DNA of 64,000 nucleotides, taken from the NCBI GenBank assembly GCA_003209195.1, contig QCSF01000005.1:1-64000 (forward strand). The letters are read 5' to 3'. The notes beneath the pieces are model-generated. The model did not search any database. It was given only the letters and a program-made list of their open reading frames with translations, and was not told the origin of the DNA. Below are positions 16,467 through 26,050 of this stretch, piece after piece (the first letter of the stretch is position 1; every line of letters begins with the position of its first letter). Position numbers and translations under genes: made by a program. The stretch comes from Pelagibacteraceae bacterium AG-470-E16 (lineage in GTDB: Bacteria; Pseudomonadota; Alphaproteobacteria; Pelagibacterales; Pelagibacteraceae).

Positions 16467-17242
16467 AAAAATTTTTAGTTATTGGAAATCCAATAAAACA
16501 TTCTTTGTCTCCTAGATTACATAATTATTGGTTACAAAAAAATAATATTCAGGGGATCTATCACAAAAAACTAATACAAGAGCAAGAAATTGAAAGCTTA
16601 TTCAAATCCAATTCAGATATTTGTGGAATTAATGTGACGGTTCCTTTTAAAAAAAGTGTCATAAATTATTGTAATAAATTATCTGGCTTGGCTTTAAAAA
16701 CCCAATCAATAAACACAATATCGTTTCAAAAGAGAGAAATTGTTGGTGATAACACCGATATTTATGGTTTTGAACAATCGTTAAAAATTACTAAATTTAA
16801 TGGAACAAATAAAACAGCTTTAATACTTGGTGCTGGTGGTGTTGTGCCATCCATAGTAATTGGTTTAAACAATCTGGGAGTTAAAAATATAATTATAACA
16901 AATAGGACCAGAAATAAATCTGAAATATTAGCAAAACGGTTTAATCTTGAGGTAATCGATTGGGGAAGCATTGTTAATTTTGATATTGTTATAAATTGTA
17001 CAAGCGTAGGATTAAATGAAAATGATAGTTTAAACTTGGACTTTTCAAATATTACAAATAAAATTTTTTATGACACAATCTATAATTCCAAAACGAGATT
17101 TCTCATTGATGCTAAAAATTCAGGAAACCAAATAATAGATGGTAAAACGATGTTTTTATATCAAGCTCAAAAATCTTTTGAAATATGGCATGGTATCCAA
17201 CCTGAAGTCAATGAAAGACTGAACAGCATATTTTATGATTAG
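16463..17242 (+). CDS. aroE: Shikimate dehydrogenase
   Basis: 259 residues. NADPH-dependent reduction of 3-dehydroshikimate in the aromatic amino acid pathway. N-terminal substrate motif GNPIKHSLSPRLHN near 7-20, the catalytic lysine in NVTVPFKKSV near 57-66, and NADP-binding GAGGVVPSI near 124-132. Overlaps maf by 4 bp (ATGA) and coaE by 8 bp, so all five genes of the block are probably one transcript. Confidence 0.95.
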   Translation: MKKFLVIGNPIKHSLSPRLHNYWLQKNNIQGIYHKKLIQEQEIESLFKSNSDICGINVTVPFKKSVINYCNKLSGLALKTQSINTISFQKREIVGDNTDIYGFEQSLKITKFNGTNKTALILGAGGVVPSIVIGLNNLGVKNIIITNRTRNKSEILAKRFNLEVIDWGSIVNFDIVINCTSVGLNENDSLNLDFSNITNKIFYDTIYNSKTRFLIDAKNSGNQIIDGKTMFLYQAQKSFEIWHGIQPEVNERLNSIFYD

Positions 17243-17807
17243 AATTGCGGTCCTTGGTGATATTGGTTCTGGTAAATCATTTTTTGCAAGGCAACTTAAA
17301 ATTCCATTATTTTCTGCTGATCAAGTTGTACAAAATTTATACGATAAAAATAAAAAATTGTTTAAAAAATTAAAAAAACTTTTCCCAAAAAATTTAAATT
17401 ATTTCCCAATACGAAAATCTCAATTAGTACATATAATAAATGAAAAGCCAGATAATTTAAAAAAAATTATAAAAATAATACATCCTATGGTTAGAAAAGA
17501 ATTATACATTTTTACAAAAAAAAACCGTAACAAAAAAGTTGTAGTTTTAGATATCCCTTTGTTTTTAGAAAATAAATTGAACCGCGACACTGACATTATA
17601 GTTTTCATTGAAACTAAACCAAATAAATTATTATCAAAGTTAAGACAAAGAAAAAATTTTAACATGAAAATTTTCAAATTGTTAAAATCTTTGCAAATAC
17701 CCCCTGAAAAAAAGAAACTCAAAGCTGATTTTGTGGTTAAAAATAATTTTAATAGTGCAAAAATAAAAAAAGTAGCTAAAAATTTACTTGATCAGATTAT
17801 TTTATGA
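17235..17807 (+). CDS. coaE: Dephospho-CoA kinase
   Basis: 190 residues, slightly short for the family. Phosphorylates dephospho-CoA in the last step of coenzyme A synthesis. P-loop GDIGSGKS at 8-15, FSADQVV near 30 and the DIPLFLENK segment near 110 match CoaE. It is extremely lysine-rich (A-rich codons) toward the C terminus. It overlaps aroE by 8 bp and dnaQ by 4 bp. Confidence 0.92.
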   Translation: MIRIAVLGDIGSGKSFFARQLKIPLFSADQVVQNLYDKNKKLFKKLKKLFPKNLNYFPIRKSQLVHIINEKPDNLKKIIKIIHPMVRKELYIFTKKNRNKKVVVLDIPLFLENKLNRDTDIIVFIETKPNKLLSKLRQRKNFNMKIFKLLKSLQIPPEKKKLKADFVVKNNFNSAKIKKVAKNLLDQIIL

Positions 17808-18475
17808 AAGAAATATTACTTGATACTGAAACTACAGGCTTGTCAACCGTTACTGACAAATTAATAGAAATAGCTTGTATAGAAATTGATGATCATATTC
17901 CCACAGGTAGAAAATTTCACTTTTTTTTAAATCCTGAAAAAGAAATATCTCAAGGTGCTTATGAAACACACGGGATATCCAAAGAATTCTTAAATGATAA
18001 ACCTAAGTTTAAAGATATCGCAAAAAAATTCATAAAATTTATCCATGAAAAAAAATTAGTTATTCATAATGCAGAATTTGATCTAGCTTTTTTAAATAGA
18101 GAACTAAAGTCAGTGTCTGAAAAACCAATATCAAAAGACTATATTATTGATACTCTTAATATAGCAAGAGAAAAATTTCCTGGTGCACAAAATAGTTTAG
18201 ATGCTTTATGTAAAAGATTTAAGATTGATAATTCGAGGAGACAAAAACACTCTGCATTACTGGACTGTGAACTTCTAGCTAAAGTTTATATTGAACTTCT
18301 TGAAAAAAGAGAACCCTCTTTAGCACTTGATAATGACGGTCAAGGTGATGTAATTAAAAATGTTAAAAATATAAAAAATCGACAAAAAATAACCTTACAA
18401 ATCACAAAAGAAGAGATAGATTTGCATCAAAAATTTTTAAAAAAATTTATTCCAAAGTCTCGAATGATTAATTAG
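17804..18475 (+). CDS. dnaQ: DNA polymerase III epsilon subunit (3'-5' proofreading exonuclease)
   Basis: 223 residues. DEDDh exonuclease: ExoI motif LLDTETTGL at 5-13, ExoII around HNAEFDLAFL near 87-96, ExoIII with QKHSALLDCELLAKVY near 146-161. The C-terminal tail would bind the polymerase alpha subunit. Its ATG overlaps the coaE stop (ATGA). Its 3' end overlaps the convergent secB end by 8 bp. Confidence 0.95.
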   Translation: MKEILLDTETTGLSTVTDKLIEIACIEIDDHIPTGRKFHFFLNPEKEISQGAYETHGISKEFLNDKPKFKDIAKKFIKFIHEKKLVIHNAEFDLAFLNRELKSVSEKPISKDYIIDTLNIAREKFPGAQNSLDALCKRFKIDNSRRQKHSALLDCELLAKVYIELLEKREPSLALDNDGQGDVIKNVKNIKNRQKITLQITKEEIDLHQKFLKKFIPKSRMIN

Positions 18476-18911
18476 TATATTGTTCTCGATATAATTCCTC
18501 GAAGTCAACCTCTTTATTTAAATTAAAATTTTTAAAACCTGATTTTTGAAATAGGTATGTAACAATATCTTTCATATAGTCAAAATGTTCTTTTGGTATT
18601 TTAACTAGTATAATTTTTTTCATTTCCTCTGGTGTTATTTTTGTATTTATAATTTTAAATAAAATAGATACGCATATTTCTGCGTGAATTCTTTTCTTGA
18701 TTATTTCGGGGGCTTTTAAATGAAATTTACAATTTAGTTCGATAAGATTTTTTTTGTATGGTTTGCTATTGATATCAAGTTTAGTTGTATAAGATCCTAA
18801 ATTTTGCGCAGCATCTACAAAATTGTCAGGGGATGGTATTTCAAATGAAATATCTTTTATATATTTCGCAACTATTTCATAATCTTTTTTTTCAATGCTT
18901 GTTTTTGTCAT
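18468..18911 (-). CDS. secB: Protein-export chaperone SecB
   Basis: 147 residues. Tetrameric cytoplasmic chaperone that keeps preproteins unfolded for SecA. The family core YIKDISFEIPSPDNF near 17-31 and the later IPKEHFDYMKDIVTYLFQKSG segment are recognisable, though the sequence is divergent. The short acidic tail after 130 fits the SecA contact. It overlaps the fxsA 3' end by 20 bp and is downstream of it. The dnaQ-secB-fxsA-timA order is standard near alphaproteobacterial origins. Confidence 0.9.
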   Translation of the reverse strand: MTKTSIEKKDYEIVAKYIKDISFEIPSPDNFVDAAQNLGSYTTKLDINSKPYKKNLIELNCKFHLKAPEIIKKRIHAEICVSILFKIINTKITPEEMKKIILVKIPKEHFDYMKDIVTYLFQKSGFKNFNLNKEVDFEELYREQYTN

Positions 18912-19317
18912 CTATTTCTTCAACCTCTACTTCAATTGTATTTGGTTCATCACTGTAATTTTTTCGAATTTCTTTTTCGTTAATAAATATTTTTAGAAGA
19001 ATACTTCTTGTTTGAGGTATTAATAATAAGAGGCCAATACTATCAGTAATGAAACCAGGTATTATTAAAAAAATCGCGGCAATAATTAAACAAAATCCAC
19101 TTAAAATCTCTCTAAAAGGTGTTTGCTCCTTCCGAATACTGTTAACAGCAGAGTACAAAGTTGAAATTCCCTGAAGTTTTACAAAATAAAGTCCAACAGC
19201 CGCAGTTAATAAAGTCGCAAATATGGTATTGAATGCTCCAATAACAGTACCTATTTTAATCATAAAATAAATCTCTATTAGAGGAATTATTATTAAAAAT
19301 AGTATTGAAAATTGCAT
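18892..19317 (-). CDS. fxsA: FxsA family membrane protein
   Basis: 141 residues, with three to four hydrophobic helices and the family signatures IPLIEIYFMIKIGTVIGAFNT near 11-31 and GFCLIIAAIFLIIPGFITDS near 73-92. The C terminus is polar and acidic. E. coli FxsA affects phage F exclusion; its normal role is unclear. It diverges from the Tim44-like gene with about 38 bp between starts, and precedes secB with which it overlaps. Confidence 0.88.
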   Translation of the reverse strand: MQFSILFLIIIPLIEIYFMIKIGTVIGAFNTIFATLLTAAVGLYFVKLQGISTLYSAVNSIRKEQTPFREILSGFCLIIAAIFLIIPGFITDSIGLLLLIPQTRSILLKIFINEKEIRKNYSDEPNTIEVEVEEIDDKNKH

Positions 19318-19355
19318 TTAATATTGAAATAATTACTTTTTTAGAAATTACAAGA

Positions 19356-19970
19356 ATGAGTGAAAATTTTGGATATATAGACATTATACTTCTCGCAATA
19401 ATGGCGGGTTTTATTTTATTAAGGTTAAGAAGTACTCTTGGCAAAGGAGCTGATAACATGCCAATGAAACCTAGATTTACCCAAACGCAGTCAAATGAGG
19501 AATATACGAATCCAATTGCAAAAAATAAAGTTGATGGAGATCTAAAAAAATTTGATGAAAAATCTTTTATTAAAGGAGCTGAAGCAGCTTATGAGATTAT
19601 TATAAATGCGTTTGCTAACGGTGATAGAAAAACTCTAAAATCTTTATTAACAAAAAAGCTGTTTAATAACTTTGAAGATGTAATAAAAGATAGGTCTTCA
19701 AAAAAAATTACGTCCCATATGACGTTTATTGGAATAAAAGAAACTAAAATTTTAAATTTAAATTCTGTTGGAAGTTTATATAAAGTAAAGACTAAAATTG
19801 TTAGTGAAATTGTAAATTGTCTTAAAAATGAAAAGGGAGAAGTCGTTGAAGGTGATCCAGAGACAATTAAGTTAGTAACAGATGTCTGGGTATTTGAAAG
19901 AGACTTAAAAAATAGTAATCCTACTTGGTATTTAACAGAGTTATCAAGTGAAGAAGAAACAAAACACTAA
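19356..19970 (+). CDS. Tim44-domain membrane-anchored protein (TimA-like)
   Basis: 204 residues from ATG 19356. The start is chosen because MSENFGYIDIILLAIMAGFI gives the typical N-terminal anchor and the upstream extension overlaps the fxsA start. A Tim44-like domain follows at about 70-200 (FIKGAEAAYEIIINAF..., WVFERDL...NPTWYLTEL). Bacterial homologues are inner-membrane proteins related to the mitochondrial import motor anchor. In most alphaproteobacteria mltA comes next and then smr; here smr follows directly and overlaps by 23 bp. Confidence 0.85.
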   Translation: MSENFGYIDIILLAIMAGFILLRLRSTLGKGADNMPMKPRFTQTQSNEEYTNPIAKNKVDGDLKKFDEKSFIKGAEAAYEIIINAFANGDRKTLKSLLTKKLFNNFEDVIKDRSSKKITSHMTFIGIKETKILNLNSVGSLYKVKTKIVSEIVNCLKNEKGEVVEGDPETIKLVTDVWVFERDLKNSNPTWYLTELSSEEETKH

Positions 19971-20382
19971 ACCCACAAAACAAGACATTAAAGATTGGCA
20001 ATCTTTTATAAAAAACCTACCTAATATCGAAAATAAAGACTCTCTCATTGATAATGAAAAATCATTAAATTTTAAAAAAAAAATATTTGATTTAAAAAAA
20101 GATTTACATGGCTTAAATATGCAAGATGCTCTTAATTTAGTTTCTTGTACACTTGATGATGCTATTGATAAAAAATTAAGAAAGGTATTATTTATAACTG
20201 GTAAAGGCTTACATTCTAATAAAAATCAAGACCCTTATTCATCATCTGATCTTAGTTTATTAAGATATGCAGTACCACAGTACATTAATAAAAATTATTC
20301 AGAATACATAATTAAAATTGAAGAAAGTCCAAAAAATTTAGGCGGTTCGGGATCAATAATTGTTTTTTTGAAAAAATTATAA
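19948..20382 (+). CDS. Smr-domain protein
   Basis: 144 residues from a GTG start; no in-frame ATG lies before the domain. Smr (MutS-related) domains are RNA/DNA nickase-like. The core DLHGLNMQDALNLV near 52-65, the FITGKGLHS segment near 87-95 and the C-terminal GGSGSIIVFLK are clear. It overlaps the Tim44-like gene by 23 bp, fitting the conserved origin-proximal cluster minus mltA. Confidence 0.87.
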   Translation: MKKKQNTKPTKQDIKDWQSFIKNLPNIENKDSLIDNEKSLNFKKKIFDLKKDLHGLNMQDALNLVSCTLDDAIDKKLRKVLFITGKGLHSNKNQDPYSSSDLSLLRYAVPQYINKNYSEYIIKIEESPKNLGGSGSIIVFLKKL

Positions 20383-20390
20383 AAATTACC

Positions 20391-21086
20391 ATGAGAAGAA
20401 ATTACTTTAGAGATGCTAAACGTGTTTATGATGTTTTAAAGAGGGGGGGCGTGGCAATCGTCTATATGCGAAACGCTTATGCTATTATTAGCGGAACTGA
20501 CAAAGCACTACAAAACGTTTATTCTTCAAAAAATAGGAGTATAAAAAGACCAAGTGGAATAGTTGCGAATGCTAAAATTCATGAGTCGCTTCATTCACTT
20601 AATAAAGAAAAAAAAGAAATTGTTAAAAATTTTTCAAAGAAATATAATTTACCAATATCAATAATTGCTCCTTATAAAAAACATCATCCTATTATTTCTA
20701 ATTTATCAAATTATGCGTTTAAATTAGCTACTAAAAACAATACAGTAAATTTATTATTAAATTCTGGTAAACTAAGAGAAAATATTGCATCGCTTAGTTT
20801 TAAAGATAATTTCCCTTTAATAGCCTCATCTGCAAATCTATCTCAACAAGGAACAAAATATAGAGTAATTGACATAGAGCAAAAAGTCAAAAGATGCGCC
20901 GATATTATAATTAATTATGGTCCTTGTGAATTTTTTAAAAAAGGTAAAACAATAGATCAAAATGGCTATTCTTTATCAAGTACTCAAATAAATTTTATTG
21001 ATATGAGCGTTGTAAGAAAAGGGGTATGTTTTGACGAGATTTATAAAATTTTTAAAAGAGAATTTAAAATATCATTAAAAATCTAA
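20391..21086 (+). CDS. YrdC/Sua5-domain protein of a divergent subfamily
   Basis: 231 residues. The C-terminal half carries the YrdC hallmark PLIASSANLSQQGTK near 145-159, and KNRSIKRPSGI near 46-56 stands for the KxR substrate motif. The usual PTxTxYGL motif is replaced by VYMRNAYAI, so this may not be the tRNA threonylcarbamoyl-AMP synthase. It resembles a separate alphaproteobacterial YrdC subfamily that I recall, of unknown substrate. It sits 8 bp after smr and converges on hslU with 1 bp between stops. Confidence 0.72.
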   Translation: MRRNYFRDAKRVYDVLKRGGVAIVYMRNAYAIISGTDKALQNVYSSKNRSIKRPSGIVANAKIHESLHSLNKEKKEIVKNFSKKYNLPISIIAPYKKHHPIISNLSNYAFKLATKNNTVNLLLNSGKLRENIASLSFKDNFPLIASSANLSQQGTKYRVIDIEQKVKRCADIIINYGPCEFFKKGKTIDQNGYSLSSTQINFIDMSVVRKGVCFDEIYKIFKREFKISLKI

Positions 21087-21087
21087 T

Positions 21088-22410
21088 TTATAATATAAAT
21101 TTCGAAAGATCTTTATCTTTTGCAATGTCACCCAAATGTTTTTCGACATAAGCTTTATCAATTTTAATATTTTCACCACCTTTATCAGGGGCATCAAAGC
21201 TTATTTCATCAAGAATTTTTTCTAAAATAGTATGTAATCGTCTAGCACCTATATTTTCTATTGTAGAGTTTATGTGAGTAGAAATTTCTGCAATAGTGTC
21301 TATCGCATCATCCGAAAACTCAAGAGTTACGTTTTCAGTATTAAGTAATGCAGTATATTGTTTAATTAAACTATTATCAGGTTCTTTAAGTATTTTGATA
21401 AAATCATCTTTTGTCAGTGCATTTAGCTCAACTCTTATCGGTAGTCTTCCTTGCAATTCTGGTAATAAATCAGATGGTTTAGCTAATTGGAATGCTCCTG
21501 ATGCAATAAATAATATGTGATCAGTTTTTATAGTACCGTGTTTTGTATTTACAGTTGTACCTTCAATCAATGGTAATAAATCCCTTTGAACGCCTTCTCG
21601 AGAGACATCTGCACCACTTCTTCCATCCGTCCTTGCTGAAACCTTATCTATTTCATCTAAAAAAACAATTCCATTATTTTCTACTGCAAATTTTGCTTCT
21701 TTTAAAACCTGGTCATTATCCATCAATTTATCAGACTCTTCTTGGATTAGATATTCGTAAGACTCTTTTACAGTCATTTTCTTTTTTTTCTTTTTTGACA
21801 TTCCCTTCCCAAAAATATCACCTATACTAACCATTCCAACACTACCTTGCATACCTGGTATTTCAAATGACGGCATTTGTTGGTTGTCATGAACTGAAAT
21901 TTCAATCTCATTGTTATCTAAATCTCCAGCGCGTAGTCTTTTTCTATAACTTTCTTTAGTTGCACCACTTGCATTTTTTCCAACTAGTACTTCTAAGACT
22001 CTATCTTCTGCAGATAATTGAGCTTTAGCTAAAACCTCTTTCTTTTTTCTTTCTTTAATCAATGCAATAGAAATTTCAATTAAATCTCTGATTATTTGTT
22101 CCACATCCTTACCAACGTATCCGACTTCGGTAAATTTTGTTGCTTCAACTTTTATAAAAGGAGCTTCGGCTAATTTGGACAGTCTTCGTGAAATTTCGGT
22201 TTTCCCAACACCTGTTGGACCTATCATTAATATATTTTTTGGTAGTACTTCTTCTCGAATTTCATCAGGTAATTCTTGCCTTCTCCATCTGTTTCTTAAC
22301 GCAATAGCAACAGCTCTTTTTGCTTGTCTTTGACCTATTACAAATCGATCTAATTCAGATACAATTTCTCTAGGGGAAAAGGAAACAATTTTTTGTTTGT
22401 CTTCTATCAC
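21088..22410 (-). CDS. hslU: HslU, ATPase subunit of the HslVU protease
   Basis: 440 residues from a GTG at 22410 that overlaps the hslV stop (GTGA), which I prefer over an ATG at 22449 lying inside hslV. A ClpX-type AAA+ unfoldase: [17 protein letters not shown] near 10-26, Walker [10 protein letters not shown] near 59-67, Walker [10 protein letters not shown], and an inserted I-domain around 115-240 with a lysine run. It unfolds substrates for HslV. Operon order hslV-hslU, transcribed leftward. Confidence 0.96.
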   Translation of the reverse strand: MIEDKQKIVSFSPREIVSELDRFVIGQRQAKRAVAIALRNRWRRQELPDEIREEVLPKNILMIGPTGVGKTEISRRLSKLAEAPFIKVEATKFTEVGYVGKDVEQIIRDLIEISIALIKERKKKEVLAKAQLSAEDRVLEVLVGKNASGATKESYRKRLRAGDLDNNEIEISVHDNQQMPSFEIPGMQGSVGMVSIGDIFGKGMSKKKKKKMTVKESYEYLIQEESDKLMDNDQVLKEAKFAVENNGIVFLDEIDKVSARTDGRSGADVSREGVQRDLLPLIEGTTVNTKHGTIKTDHILFIASGAFQLAKPSDLLPELQGRLPIRVELNALTKDDFIKILKEPDNSLIKQYTALLNTENVTLEFSDDAIDTIAEISTHINSTIENIGARRLHTILEKILDEISFDAPDKGGENIKIDKAYVEKHLGDIAKDKDLSKFIL

Positions 22411-22958
22411 AGTTTCTCTGTTGTAATATTGTGGTTTGTAAATACGCAAATATCTGCAGCAATTTTGATTGATTGTGTTGCGATTTCCTCAGCTGACTTA
22501 TTTGTGTTATCAATCATAGCTCTTGCAGCGGCGAGTGCAAAATTTCCACCAGACCCTATAGCGATTACCCCGTGTTCCGGTTCAAGCACATCTCCACTAC
22601 CGCTGATTATGAAGCTATTATTTTTATCGGCAACTGCCATTAGAGCTTCAAGGCGTCTTAGAAATTTATCTGTTCTCCAATCTTTTGCTAACTCAACAGC
22701 AGCTCTTGTAAGTTGGCCACCATGTTTTTCTAATTTTGTTTCTAATCTTTCAAATAATGTAAACGCGTCAGCAGTTGAACCCGCGAAACCAGCTATAACA
22801 TTCCTTTTTTGGATTTTTCTAACTTTTTTTGCTGTACTTTTCATTACAGTATTACCAATGCTAACCTGTCCGTCACCAGCAACAACTACATCATCGCCTT
22901 TTCTAATCAGAACTATTGTTGTACCGTGCCAATTCATTGAGTCATTATTTTGCTTCAT
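22407..22958 (-). CDS. hslV: HslV, peptidase subunit of the HslVU protease
   Basis: 183 residues. A threonine protease of proteasome fold: the motif WHGTTI near 9-14 marks propeptide removal to expose Thr, followed by [17 protein letters not shown]. The core [17 protein letters not shown] is also typical. An in-frame ATG seven codons later is an equally possible start. Promoter lies in the 79-bp gap shared with divergent hisB. Confidence 0.96.
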   Translation of the reverse strand: MKQNNDSMNWHGTTIVLIRKGDDVVVAGDGQVSIGNTVMKSTAKKVRKIQKRNVIAGFAGSTADAFTLFERLETKLEKHGGQLTRAAVELAKDWRTDKFLRRLEALMAVADKNNSFIISGSGDVLEPEHGVIAIGSGGNFALAAARAMIDNTNKSAEEIATQSIKIAADICVFTNHNITTEKL

Positions 22959-23037
22959 TTTTGTTATATGTGGTTATTATTCTTTCATCTTCAAGGTGTT
23001 AATTTAATTCTTAATGAGGTAAATAATTTAATAAATT

Positions 23038-23625
23038 ATGCGAAAAGGTTCAATTAGACGAAAAACCAAAGAAACATCAATTTCTGTTGATTTAAACTTA
23101 GATGGCACTGGCACTTCTAATATCAGGACAGGTATAGGTTTTCTAGATCATATGATGGAACAGATATCTAAACATTCCCTTATTGACATTGACCTTGAGG
23201 CAAAAGGTGATTTACACGTTGATTTACATCATACTACAGAAGATAGCGGGATAGCATTCGGTGAAGCTTTAAAACAAGCTTTAGGTGAAAAAAAAGGTAT
23301 TAAGAGGTATGCAAGTTTTACTATTCCAATGGATGAGACTTTAAGTCGTGTTTCTGTTGACATATCTAATCGTCCTTACTTAGTATGGAAAGTAGATATT
23401 GCAGTTGGTAAACTTGGTGAAATGGACACAGAATTGTTCAAAGAATGGTATCATGCATTCGCACAAAGCTCAGGTATTACATTACACGTAGAAAAAATTT
23501 ATGGTGATAACTCTCATCATATCATAGAATCTTGTTACAAAGGACTAGCAAGAGCATTGAAAGATGCTGTTTCGATAGACACAAGAATAGAAAATATTAT
23601 ACCATCAACAAAAGGTACTATTTGA
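23038..23625 (+). CDS. hisB: Imidazoleglycerol-phosphate dehydratase
   Basis: 195 residues, monofunctional form. Dehydrates imidazole glycerol phosphate in histidine synthesis. Metal-binding motifs: [12 protein letters not shown] near 35-46, [11 protein letters not shown] near 61-71 and the second histidine cluster [12 protein letters not shown] / HHIIESCYK. First gene of hisBHAFE, which runs to 26.0 kb with gaps of no more than 6 bp or with overlaps. Divergent from hslVU. Confidence 0.97.
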   Translation: MRKGSIRRKTKETSISVDLNLDGTGTSNIRTGIGFLDHMMEQISKHSLIDIDLEAKGDLHVDLHHTTEDSGIAFGEALKQALGEKKGIKRYASFTIPMDETLSRVSVDISNRPYLVWKVDIAVGKLGEMDTELFKEWYHAFAQSSGITLHVEKIYGDNSHHIIESCYKGLARALKDAVSIDTRIENIIPSTKGTI

Positions 23626-23631
23626 GCACTG

Positions 23632-24267
23632 ATGAAAATTGCTATTATTGATTATGGATCTGGTAATTTAAAGTCAGTAACAAAAGCTATTGAATATGCA
23701 TCTAAAAACGTATTACAGAAATCAGATGTAAAAATTTTAAATTCAGCAAAAGAAATTGACACTTTTGACAAAGTAGTGCTCCCCGGTCAAGGATCTTATA
23801 AACAATGCTATAAATCATTAATTTCAGTCGATGGAATTTTGGATGAGTTAATTAATTTTGTTATCGAAAAAGAGAAGCCAATATTAGGAATATGTGTTGG
23901 CATGCAGCTTTTCTCAACATTTGGTGATGAAGATGGCGGCAGCAAGGGATTTAATTGGATAGAAGGTAATGTAAGAAAAATTAATATAAAAAACAATGAT
24001 TTTAAATTACCACATATGGGCTGGAACAATATAAATATTTGCAAAAAATCGAAATTACTTTTTGGAGTTGAAAATAACAGCCATTTTTACTTTGTTCATA
24101 GTTTTGCTTTTGATGTTTCAAACAAACAGTTTATTTCAGCAACAACAAATTATTCGATAGAGTTTGTCGCGTCAGTAGAAAAGAATAACATTTATGGAAC
24201 TCAGTTTCATCCAGAAAAAAGCCAAATCAATGGTATAAAAATATTAGAAAATTTTGTTAAAATATAA
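23632..24267 (+). CDS. hisH: Imidazole glycerol phosphate synthase, glutaminase subunit
   Basis: 211 residues. Releases ammonia from glutamine for HisF. Class I amidotransferase: nucleophile Cys88 in GICVGMQLF, oxyanion-strand PGQGSYKQC near 51-59, and the His-Glu pair in GTQFHPEKSQ near the C terminus. The stop overlaps the hisA ATG by one base (TAATG). Confidence 0.96.
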   Translation: MKIAIIDYGSGNLKSVTKAIEYASKNVLQKSDVKILNSAKEIDTFDKVVLPGQGSYKQCYKSLISVDGILDELINFVIEKEKPILGICVGMQLFSTFGDEDGGSKGFNWIEGNVRKINIKNNDFKLPHMGWNNINICKKSKLLFGVENNSHFYFVHSFAFDVSNKQFISATTNYSIEFVASVEKNNIYGTQFHPEKSQINGIKILENFVKI

Positions 24268-24983
24268 TGATTATTTACCCCGCCATAGATCTTAAAGATG
24301 AAAAATGTGTAAGGTTAGTAAAAGGTGATTTCAATAAGCAAACTACTTATTCAAGATCCCCGGCTGAGCAAGCAAAAGCTTTTGAGGATAAAGGTTTTAA
24401 AAATTTACATATAGTTGATTTAGACCGCACGATCGATAGTAACAAATCCAATCTAAATATAGTAAAAAAAATTCTTCAAATTACTAATCTAAAAATCCAG
24501 TTGGGCGGAGGTTTAAGAACTAAAGATATGATTAAAGAAGTTATTGATTTAGGTATTGAAAATGCTGTTATAGGTACAGCCGCTGTTGAAAATCCTGAAT
24601 TATTGATTGAATTATCCCAGAAATATCTAAATAAAATTTCAGTTGGACTAGATGTAAGAGATAAAATGATTGCCTTAAAAGGCTGGAAAGATCAAACTTC
24701 TATCTCTTGTTATGGTTTTGTAAATACTATCAAAAACTTACCGTTAAAAAGTATAGTTTTTACAGATATTAACAAAGATGGAATGAAACAAGGTGTAAAT
24801 ATTAATGATACATTGAAGATGGCCGAAATATCTGAAATTCCTGTAATTGCTTCTGGTGGTGTATCTAGTATTGAAGATATAAAATTAATTAAATCTAAAA
24901 AAAAAATTAACGGTGTAATAGTTGGTAAAGCTATTTATGATGGTCTAATTAATCTAAATGAATTAATTAAATTTGATGCTTAA
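24267..24983 (+). CDS. hisA: ProFAR isomerase
   Basis: 238 residues. Isomerises 5'-ProFAR to PRFAR, the substrate of HisHF. A TIM barrel with catalytic Asp in [14 protein letters not shown] near 4-17, IQLGGGLRT near 77-85, and [11 protein letters not shown] plus VIASGGVSS in the C-terminal half. Overlaps hisH by one base and hisF by 8 bp. Confidence 0.96.
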   Translation: MIIYPAIDLKDEKCVRLVKGDFNKQTTYSRSPAEQAKAFEDKGFKNLHIVDLDRTIDSNKSNLNIVKKILQITNLKIQLGGGLRTKDMIKEVIDLGIENAVIGTAAVENPELLIELSQKYLNKISVGLDVRDKMIALKGWKDQTSISCYGFVNTIKNLPLKSIVFTDINKDGMKQGVNINDTLKMAEISEIPVIASGGVSSIEDIKLIKSKKKINGVIVGKAIYDGLINLNELIKFDA

Positions 24984-25734
24984 AAAAAGAATAATACCAT
25001 GTTTGGATGTTAAAGACGGTAGAGTCGTAAAAGGTATAAATTTTATTGATTTAATTGATGCTGGAGATCCTGTTGAACAGGCATTGATTTACAATAATAG
25101 CGGTGCCGATGAAATTTGTTTTTTAGATATTACTGCATCGAGTGAAAAACGCGATATTCTTTTAGATACTGTAAAGAAAACTGCTGAATGTTGTTTTGTC
25201 CCCTTAACTGTTGGTGGAGGTGTAAGATCAATCCAAGATATAAGAAAACTTTTATTAGCTGGAGCAGATAAAGTTTCTATAAATACTGCGGCAATAAAAA
25301 ATCTAGATTTAATAAGTGAGAGCTCCTCTATATTTGGTTCTCAATGTATTGTTGTAGCTATTGATGCTAAAAAAATTAGTGATAACTCTTGGAAAATTTT
25401 TACACATGGAGGAAGAAATCCAACAGATTTTGATGCAGTTGAATTTTCACAATTAGCTGAGCAAAATGGCGCAGGAGAAATTTTACTTACCTCAATGGAT
25501 AGAGATGGAACTAAAAAAGGGTATGACATTGAATTAACAAAAAAAATGTCAAGTTGTTTAAACATACCAGTAATTGCATCAGGGGGCGTTGGAAACCTAA
25601 AACATTTAAAGGATGGTATTGTCAAGGGCGGTGCGAGCGCCGTTTTGGCTGCATCAATCTTTCATTTTGGAGAATACTCCATAAAACAAGCAAAAGAATA
25701 TTTAAAAAATGAGAATGTTCCTGTAAGATTATAA
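24976..25734 (+). CDS. hisF: Imidazole glycerol phosphate synthase, cyclase subunit
   Basis: 252 residues from ATG 24976; the TTG codon just before it is less likely. Closes the imidazole ring and releases AICAR, which purH in this window can use. Catalytic aspartates lie in [15 protein letters not shown] near 5-19 and [13 protein letters not shown] near 173-185; phosphate-binding loops are VGGGVRS and VIASGGVGN. Overlaps hisA by 8 bp. Confidence 0.96.
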   Translation: MLKKRIIPCLDVKDGRVVKGINFIDLIDAGDPVEQALIYNNSGADEICFLDITASSEKRDILLDTVKKTAECCFVPLTVGGGVRSIQDIRKLLLAGADKVSINTAAIKNLDLISESSSIFGSQCIVVAIDAKKISDNSWKIFTHGGRNPTDFDAVEFSQLAEQNGAGEILLTSMDRDGTKKGYDIELTKKMSSCLNIPVIASGGVGNLKHLKDGIVKGGASAVLAASIFHFGEYSIKQAKEYLKNENVPVRL

Positions 25735-25735
25735 C

Positions 25736-26050
25736 ATGTTTGAAGTTCTTGAGGAGTTAATAAATATCATACGTGAGAGAAAAAACTCTACTGAACAATA
25801 CTCTTACACAAAAAGACTTTTAAGTAATAATACTCTTTGTAGGGAAAAGGTTATGGAAGAAGTCAAAGAGCTTGTTGATGCATTAAATAAAAAAAAAAAT
25901 CAAGTTCATGAGGCTGCTGACGTTATATATCATATGTTAGTCTTATTAGAGGCGAATAATATTAAAGTTGAAGAAGTAATGAGTGAACTAAAAAAAAGGC
26001 AAGGTACATCAGGTTTAGTAGAAAAAACAAGAAGACATGACTTACGATAA
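25736..26050 (+). CDS. hisE: Phosphoribosyl-ATP pyrophosphatase
   Basis: 104 residues. Hydrolyses phosphoribosyl-ATP, the second step of histidine synthesis. The MazG-like helices with EEVKELVDAL near 41-50 and the EAADVIYHMLVLL motif near 61-73 bind Mg2+. An A11 tract (25889-25899) within the gene encodes lysines and remains in frame. It overlaps the HIT gene by 14 bp. hisI is not in the window. Confidence 0.95.
   Translation: MFEVLEELINIIRERKNSTEQYSYTKRLLSNNTLCREKVMEEVKELVDALNKKKNQVHEAADVIYHMLVLLEANNIKVEEVMSELKKRQGTSGLVEKTRRHDLR

Noticed and set aside
22393-23007. Long open frame (204 codons) on the + strand opposite hslV
   Set aside because: It is antisense to the full-length, motif-complete hslV; its translation shows no family features and it would need an overlap of the whole gene.
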